From positions 1 to 6,660 of the forward strand of contig JANXRT010000460.1 in NCBI GenBank assembly GCA_025356735.1: DNA of 6,660 bases, read 5' to 3'. This document shows, one piece after another, positions 6,206 to 6,660 of the stretch (its first letter is position 1; each line of letters begins with the position of its first letter). The notes beneath the pieces were generated by a model. The model was given only the letters and a program-made list of their open reading frames with translations, searched no databases and had not been told where the DNA came from. The stretch is from Acetobacteraceae bacterium (GTDB taxonomy: Bacteria > Pseudomonadota > Alphaproteobacteria > Acetobacterales > Acetobacteraceae). Made by a program: the position numbers and the translations under genes.

Positions 6206-6210
6206 GAGGA
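6206..6210 (+). promoter_or_regulatory. Ribosome binding site of the GST gene
   Basis: GAGGA sits 8 bases before the ATG at 6219. This is near-ideal spacing and fixes the start of a gene that has no stop inside the window. Confidence 0.75.
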
Positions 6211-6218
6211 TCGAAACC

Positions 6219-6660
6219 ATGCTGCTTTATGAGCATCCGGGCTCGCCCTACGCCCAGAAGATCAAGATCGCGCTGCGCGAGAAGGGTGTGGCGTTCGAGG
6301 TGCAGCTGCCCGACACCCTCGCCACCGGGCGCACCGACGGGCCGTTCGCCGCTGCCAACCCGCGCACCGAGGTGCCGGTGCTGGTCGATGGCGACACCTC
6401 CATCTTCGAATCCACCATCATCCTGGAATACATCGAAGATCGCTGGCCCGACCCGGCCCTGCTGCCGCGCTCGCCCCACGCCCGTGCCATGGCGCGCATG
6501 ACCGAGGAGGTCTGCGACACCCAGTACGAGGCGGTGAACTGGGGCGTCAGCGAAGTGCTGACCTTCCGCCGCGCCACCGGCGAATTGCGCGAAACATTGC
6601 TGGCCGAAGCGGCGCGGCAGACGTCCGTGCTGCAGGACTGGCTGGCCGCCAGGCTGGGCG
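6219..6660 (+). CDS. Glutathione S-transferase family protein (N-terminal part, runs off right edge)
   Basis: This belongs to the cytosolic glutathione S-transferase superfamily, which typically conjugates glutathione to electrophiles or catalyses thiol-dependent isomerisation or reduction. The first 147 residues are present, against a usual 200-230. The N-terminal thioredoxin-like domain covers about 1-80: HPGSPYAQKIKIAL places Ser9 at the position of the catalytic Ser/Cys; TEVPVL holds the cis-proline Pro53 that contacts the glutathione backbone; and FESTIILEYIEDRWPDPALLP carries the Glu64-Ser65 pair that binds the gamma-glutamyl part. The all-helical C-terminal domain begins near residue 85 and continues beyond the window. 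The start has a strong ribosome site. The substrate cannot be told. The divergent hydrolase gene suggests the pair may share regulation, perhaps in detoxification, which is inference only. Confidence 0.93.
   Translation, partial: MLLYEHPGSPYAQKIKIALREKGVAFEVQLPDTLATGRTDGPFAAANPRTEVPVLVDGDTSIFESTIILEYIEDRWPDPALLPRSPHARAMARMTEEVCDTQYEAVNWGVSEVLTFRRATGELRETLLAEAARQTSVLQDWLAARLG

Noticed and set aside
5155..6501. Plus-strand ORF of 448 codons spanning the hydrolase and entering the GST region
   Set aside because: It is antisense to the hydrolase and in a different frame from the GST, which has its own strong ribosome site.

Overview
The window reads as a stretch of core chromosome from a high-GC alphaproteobacterium. 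The assignment rests mainly on the ribonuclease E gene, which has a long acidic insertion in its S1 domain, an Arg-rich disordered tail and a Gly-Trp-Trp C-terminus. It also rests on the divergent amidase and penicillin-binding protein 1A pair beside it, an order I recall from Rhizobiales- and Rhodospirillales-type genomes. The order or genus cannot be fixed from this sequence. I see no mobile element, CRISPR array, tRNA or rRNA.

Left part, minus strand: a Tat-type secreted N-acetylmuramoyl-L-alanine amidase (697-1539) is followed after 44 bases by the start of a class A penicillin-binding protein 1A (652 down to base 1). Its first 217 residues are present and the rest lies beyond the left edge. 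The two probably form one cell-wall operon, one enzyme cutting peptidoglycan and the other polymerising it.

Middle: about 600 bases (1540-2147) separate the amidase from the divergent rne gene. The half next to the amidase is clearly poorer in G+C. The half next to rne looks like a long mRNA leader with a possible overlapping leader ORF. The rne gene (2148-5210, 1020 residues) encodes the RNA degradosome endonuclease. All catalytic, 5'-sensor and zinc-link residues are recognisable. It ends in a Gly-Trp-Trp-Arg-Arg tail of the type known to bind PNPase in Caulobacter. Two stem-loops directly after it form a likely terminator between convergent genes.

Right part: a cytosolic metallo-beta-lactamase-fold hydrolase on the minus strand (5263-6132) is transcribed away from a glutathione S-transferase family gene on the plus strand (6219 to the right edge, partial). 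The 86 bases between them hold a tandem 11-bp direct repeat that could be an operator.

I did not find a clearly undescribed system. The parts most worth a second look are inside RNase E (the S1 insertion, aromatic islands in the disordered segments, the tail), the rne leader, and the divergent hydrolase/transferase promoter.
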